Source of the DNA: Pyxicephalus adspersus | Lineage: Eukaryota > Chordata > Amphibia > Anura > Pyxicephalidae | Direction: 5' to 3' | Length of the DNA stretch: 64,000 nucleotides | NCBI RefSeq assembly: GCF_032062135.1 | Contig: NC_092859.1 | Location: 32,981,579 to 33,045,578 of the forward strand | In this document: in pieces, positions 58,871 through 64,000 of the stretch | How the letters are laid out: the number at the start of each line of letters is the position of its first letter | Position numbering within the stretch: the first letter of the stretch is position 1 | The notes under the pieces: model-generated | What the model was told of the DNA's origin: nothing | Database searches by the model: none | Seen by the model: the letters and a program-made list of their open reading frames with translations, nothing else | Position numbers and translations under genes: made by a program

Positions 58871-61421
58871 GGGCCCTGAAGATGTAGTAGTAAGAACATG
58901 TACCTCTTGGCTATCTGTCACATGAATTGCATTCCTCTGGAAATATCCATTGCAGAGATTAGAGATTTAAGTGTACAAAGAAAAGGCCCCTATAACTGAA
59001 AAGACATTCTCTGGTGAAGTTTCTGCTCTTCGGTACAGAAATAACTGTATGATAGCTTTAGTTTTGTATCTTTAAATAATTAAATGTTGCATTAATAAAA
59101 TGAGCATCAAATGGCGAGTGCAGAATTTTTTTTCATCTGTCATTACTTTTATGTGGTGCATGCACGTTACGGTAACTAGAAATATTTCAATTTCATTTTA
59201 AATTAAAAATATTCTAGTTTTAAATATACATCTTTAATGTTTGTTTGTTTTATCTCACTGTCAACAGAGGCCCCAAGATGTAAAAAGGTTTGGCATCACT
59301 GGGGGTAAAAAGGTTGTGAAAGGGTGCTATAGGCTTTTCTCTTCTTTGATGATCTTGGGTCTTTTCAGCACTCCCTCATTATTATCAGGCTGTAAGCTTT
59401 GCAGCATTCACTATAAGCTTACTGTTATTGTACAAAATGGGCCTCACTACCAGCACTTCTATTTACATACAGTGTAGTGTGTATTATCACCTTAGGACAA
59501 AAAGTGTATTAGTGGCAGGTGAAAAAAACTTAAAAAAAGTAAATCAATGCAGCCACTACACCATAAGAGCAGGTAAGCTGAAATTTAGGTTTTTTTGTTC
59601 TTTATAAAATCTGCCACATCACATTGTAATTAGCTCATCAGTATCCATGCACAGCCTAAAAGCACTGACACAGGATGTTCTTAGGTATTTGAAAGTGCAG
59701 AGTGTTTGTATTCATGATTGACTCCCTTCATGGTTTTTATGTCTAAAAACTATAAAACGTTTAGCGGTAATGGAAGTGATATCCCCAGAATGAAAACAGA
59801 AAGGCATGTGCAATAAAATGCAATATACAGTATAGATATATAGTACAGATCTCTTTTACATGTAGCTAGAGGTGCACACAGTAGGTTCAGATATCCTTGG
59901 CAGTGCATGAATTAGTTTGAATGCTAAATAATTTGTGGTCTCTAAGCTCAGTTGCGTGTTTATTATTTTTGTTTTGTACACACATTGTAGTCCTGTATTC
60001 GAGGTCATTAGCGCTGTTTGTTTATGCAGGTAGCAACTTTTATGGGCCCCCTATTATGATCTGTTGTGGTGTAACATGACATTGGTATTGTCAATTGTCT
60101 TTGGCCCTAATGAAATCTCTTTCATTAGTGGAGTACAGGATTATCATACTACCCAGGCAATGTCACCTTTCATGGCTTTGCTGGACACTTTTGAATGGAG
60201 AAACCTGATACAGGTCTATTATTAGATCACTTCATCAAAACCTGTGCCAAATAGGTTGGAAAAATAAGGAGATCAAATTGTTATAAAAATATAAAGGGAA
60301 GCTTAGGTATATTTTGTTGGTTGTATTTTGTTTTAATATTCTATATTAAAAATGAACGTATTATTTATAGGACATTTTTATTTTGCTGGACCTATTTTTT
60401 ACAATATTTATATAAATAAAAGTGCCATCCCTATATGTGGTTATGGGTACAACTTTACAATTATAGCTGTGCTAAAGCACTACTAAAATAAAATCATTAT
60501 CAGGCTAATACTGCATTCAAAGCATCATTTGGGTTTGGTTACCCTAAATGGCCACAGATCCTGGGTAAATGTTAACAAAATGTCCTTCAAATAAGTGTGA
60601 CTATGTACATACTGTTTGTTTTTCGAGAGACCTTTCTCATTAGTGCAAAGTGATGGTCCCCCAAAGATTGTACTGCCTCTGTAACAGCACAAACATTTTT
60701 GGTGTTGGTTGGTGATTTACCCTCCGATCATGCCACAGTGCTTGTGTCTAGAGATTGACAGCTAGACCCGAATACTATCACATTAGGGAAAACCACATAA
60801 CTTTTCATACTAGGAACATGCAACACACAGTGCCCCTGATTCATCAATAAAATCCGCGCTCGCTGGAAGCGCGAAAGTACGCGCGGCCATCGATCGGTTT
60901 TATCGGCAGAGTGAAATTTATTAGACCGAAAATAAACCATAATTGTTCTGGAAGCAGAATGGTGCCTTGGAATGCATGGGATATAATAAAAATATATGGC
61001 CCTTTTTATGCTTCATTTTATTTCTGAATCTGCACATACCGTCATACTCTCCCAATATAAATATTATGGATTTGTTGGTCACAAAGTATAGAATACTAAG
61101 CCTCATATATTGCAGAAAAGAGAAAACACTTTATAAACACTCTTTGGATTTATATTCCCGTCTACTGTAGTTATTAATGTGAAATTTCACATTACTAAAA
61201 ACATAGATGTTTAAATCATTATACAATTTAGAGCTATATGGTGTGTTAATGCATGCATGTTAACATGCATTATGTTGCATTTTATTGCATTTCAATAAAG
61301 CAGCCAATGGAAAAAAGCACAATAAAAAGCAGAGGGCCTCTTTTTCCTAGTACAATGCTGGTGCATGTGTTCCAAGTTGTATGGATCTGTAACACGTTAC
61401 ATGGTAATATGTATTGCATAG

Positions 61422-62148
61422 TGTCACACTTACATCTTCCTTGCTAAAGCAGAGACGCGTCTCTCATGCACATGCGGGCAGTTCTGACTTTGGGCGTACC
61501 TACGCAAGCAAGCTTTCATCAGTTTTGCCGGCCAATCAGGAAATAGCCTCTCAATCACCCCTGGCTATTTAGCTAGCTCCCACACTGCACTCTGTGTTCG
61601 TGCTCATGTCTCCATTGTGCTGAGCCCCTAGTTCTGTGAGCTAGTTCCTGTTCACCTGGTGCTGGATTCAGTGCTTCCTCTGTCCAGCTCCTGCGTTGTC
61701 CAGTCTGTTTGTTCCCAGCCAACTTCCTTGTGCTTTTTCAGTGTTCCTGTCTGTCTGTGGATATCCCTGAGTCTCCTGTGCCTCCTGTTGCATCCAGTGT
61801 CTCCTGTGTTCCCTGTGCCCGCAGTGGCCCCTGTGTCACTAGTGTCTGTCTCCTGAATCCCTGGCAATTGTCCCCTGACGTCTGACCTCTCTTGCTTGCT
61901 GCCTGCCTGGACCCCGGCTTTCCTTGACTATCCTTCTGCTTTGTGATTTGGTACTGTGTTTTGCCCATCTTGGTGTGCCCAAGGACCGCAACCTGGCAGT
62001 AACCAGCGGCTCAACATCCTCACCATCAGAGGCCCTGGAGAAGACCTGGTTACTGCTTAGACCCTGAGCCCTGGCCCTTCTCAGGGCTCACGCCACCTCT
62101 GTGCAAACCGTAGCGCCCCCTAGTGGTCTTGTCTCTCTGTGTGTGACA
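61422..62148. mobile_element. Solo LTR of a retrotransposon
   Basis: The 727-bp unit starts TGTCACAC and ends GTGTGACA, the short inverted ends of an LTR. It is flanked by a perfect 5-bp duplication CATAG (61417-61421 and 62149-62153). It is GC-richer than the surrounding intron. No gag or pol lies beside it, so it is the product of recombination between two LTRs. Ty3/gypsy or ERV origin cannot be told from the LTR alone. Confidence 0.8.
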
Positions 62149-63642
62149 CATAGGATCAGATTCATTCATGGTTTACTGGATCTCCCATGGTTTGCTCGTT
62201 CACTAATTACAGTCTCCTGTCTTGTAGAGCAAAAATAAATTAGGCTCTTTGTGTGTAATTTTCACAGTTTGTTTGTTAGGAGTCATAGTATTGCTGCCAT
62301 GGTTTTTATAATAATTGTTGTTGTATGTGAATTATTATATATCACATTTTTCATTTTTTTTTATATAGTCAAATTTGTTCTACATGTTTTTTTAATAAAT
62401 GACTGCTATTTCCATTTCCAATCCCAGTATGTGGTTGTCAGCTCTTGGAGGGTGGAGGTTTGACTGAGCAGCCAGTCATGTGCTTGTCTGTCCCAGGTCT
62501 ATGTTCCTCCATGGAATCAGCAACGTGAACTCTTTCTTTTTGAGATTAGATTTAATGTATGATGGTTTATCTGTCCATACTATGTTTTGTAGCATTGTGC
62601 CACCTCACTATTACAGGGAGTTGCATTTGTACATTGTTGTTTCTTAGGTTTCACATTTATCTATTTACATTAACATGCTGCCAAGCTACTTGCGTAGTCA
62701 ATTCTCACATCACCTTTTCCCTATGGTCTTCAAGGCACTCTGCCAAGGAATAACATAGCAAACCACAATCAGATAATCAATTTAATATCTCTCACCTTTC
62801 AGAATGAGACTTAGTTTTTTTCCCTCTAGACTGGGAAACATTTCACAGAGCTTTTAGAGAGATATTGATGTGAGTTGTTTGAATTCATAATGCAACTTTG
62901 GCCAAAACCAAAGCAACCAATTAAAAGCTTGTCAAGCTAAGCTTGTAAAAACTAATTGTCATCTTCACGTACCTGTGGTTGTGACTGAGGGTCTCCTGTA
63001 TGGAATGTATATTAGGAAAAGGTGTTCTTATTGCCACTGCTTGCTAGAAGCAATTGTTCATATTCATTTTTATTGTCTAAGCTTATTTAAATGTAAACAT
63101 TAAATTAATAGTATTGGTTTGCTAAAGCACTGTATTTTTTATAAACAAACACAGTGTTGTATTTTTAAATAAAATATTTGCTTTTATTTTTTTTGAAATG
63201 TTGCTGCTAAAAAAAGGTTCGGGAAGAAACTGGAGAATTCTGAGTGAGAAATCTAAGTCTGTCCCTAATAAGCAGTAGTAGGAAATGGTACATTAGCAAG
63301 CAATCTCTGCCCTTTTTGGATTGTTTTGTAACTCCCTTTTAACTTTTTTTTTTTTGTTTTATAATTCCTATCTTTTCCTTTTAACTGCTCCAAGTTGTTC
63401 CTGTCTCATTAGCACAGTAAAAATATTGCAAGCACTGTCTGTACCTTTCTATTTTTTTTAAAAATTTCTATATTTCCTTATAAATTGCTTCAAGCTGTTC
63501 TATCTCACTTACAAGCACTCACTAACTCAGCAGAGATGCTATTTGCATTGTCTCATCTGTAACTCCCCAAGTTAGTATAAATAGTGTAAATAGAGGCAGT
63601 TTTCTACAAAATGTCCATCCAAAAAACCTAAACTTTAATTTA

Positions 63643-63860
63643 TACAAGGGCTGTTTGACAAGTAGTGAGACTAACATATAATTAAAAATTGTATGTAATA
63701 TTTGTAAAAATATTATAAGTATATCTAATATATATATATATATATATATATTTTATAAAACAAATTTAAAAACTGTACGTTGGTGATTTTGTTTCGGATG
63801 GAGAAAATCAAGCACAGAGCGGTCATCAAATTCCTTCACCTAAAGAACCTAAACGTTAAG
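63643..63860 (+). mobile_element. 5' end of a mariner transposon, cut by the assembly gap
   Basis: Begins TACAAGGGCTGTTTGACAAG after a TA, the form of a mariner inverted repeat. At 63798 an ATG opens 21 codons (MEKIKHRAVIKFLHLKNLNV...) up to the first N. This resembles the N-terminus of mariner transposases (the usual start is an Arg-Ala-Val-Ile-Lys-Phe-Leu pattern). The frame is open as far as it is visible. A (TA)n run sits between the end repeat and the frame. Confidence 0.65.
63728..63751. repeat. (TA)n microsatellite inside the mariner 5' region
   Basis: Twelve TA units between the mariner end repeat and the transposase ATG. Confidence 0.9.
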
Positions 63861-64000
63861 NNNNNNNNNNNNNNNNNNNNNNNNNNNNNNNNNNNNNNNN
63901 NNNNNNNNNNNNNNNNNNNNNNNNNNNNNNNNNNNNNNNNNNNNNNNNNNNNNNNNNNNNNNNNNNNNNNNNNNNNNNNNNNNNNNNNNNNNNNNNNNNN
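63861..64000. other. Assembly gap
   Basis: 140 unresolved bases (N) to the window end. The gap cuts the mariner reading frame. Confidence 1.

Larger units (their letters stand above)
41965..63860 (+). other. ANO2 intron 3 (no further exon found)
   Basis: At least 21.9 kb, running into the gap. I looked for the next conserved anoctamin segment (the family's FVRIHAPW-like motif) and did not find it. The interval contains the minisatellites, transposons and solo LTR listed separately. Confidence 0.6.

Noticed and set aside
61652..61867. Thr/Gly-rich 71-codon minus-strand frame
   Set aside because: Lies within the solo LTR and reflects its TCC/CTG-rich composition.
1..63860. CRISPR array, phage, operon or other bacterial-type system
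   Set aside because: Spliced vertebrate genes, AT-rich introns and eukaryotic transposons throughout. The tandem repeats have no unique spacers.
1..63860. tRNA, rRNA or snoRNA genes
   Set aside because: I saw no cloverleaf with A and B boxes, no rRNA match and no convincing C/D or H/ACA pattern. A covariance-model scan would be needed to be sure.

Overview
The window is vertebrate nuclear DNA, most likely from a frog. Genes are split into short exons by long AT-rich introns, and the introns are full of DNA-transposon remnants and retroelement fragments of types common in amphibian genomes. I infer an anuran, possibly a ranoid, from the repeat families and from how far the two genes differ from mammals. 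I cannot name the species. The last 140 bases are an assembly gap (N).

Two protein-coding genes lie head-to-tail on the + strand. The first (4,814-28,238) is the 3' part of the von Willebrand factor gene (VWF). Twelve exons with correct AG/GT borders and compatible phases encode about the last 500 residues: the VWC modules C2 to C6 and the C-terminal cystine knot. The rest of VWF lies upstream of base 1. The second gene, about 2.6 kb downstream, is the 5' end of the calcium-activated chloride channel gene ANO2. It has a short first coding exon near 30.87 kb, an exon at 35,936-36,120 and a large exon at 41,509-41,964. The third intron runs past the end of the window, and I found no further exon. 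The VWF-ANO2 order and orientation match the human 12p13 locus.

The most interesting gene-level observations are these. VWF has a Lys-Gly-Asp motif where mammalian C4 carries the Arg-Gly-Asp integrin-binding motif. ANO2 has a probable alternative first exon (ATG at 38,984) behind a TATA-like box; it would splice in frame to the 41,509 exon. The large ANO2 exon carries an extra Gln/Asn/His-rich stretch. I see no sign of an operon, CRISPR array, phage or other bacterial-type system.

The rest is repeat sequence. DNA transposons include hAT (16,022-16,265, with a perfect 8-bp target duplication), Harbinger-like (46,332-46,704), pogo/Tigger-like (49,914-50,405), a TTAA-site element (53,342-53,950) nested in a Tc1-like remnant, and a mariner cut off by the N gap. 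There is also a solo LTR (61,422-62,148), CR1-like and L1/Tx1-like LINE pieces, several minisatellites, and a long-inverted-repeat element between the two genes. Most short reading frames in the window look like chance or fall within these repeats.
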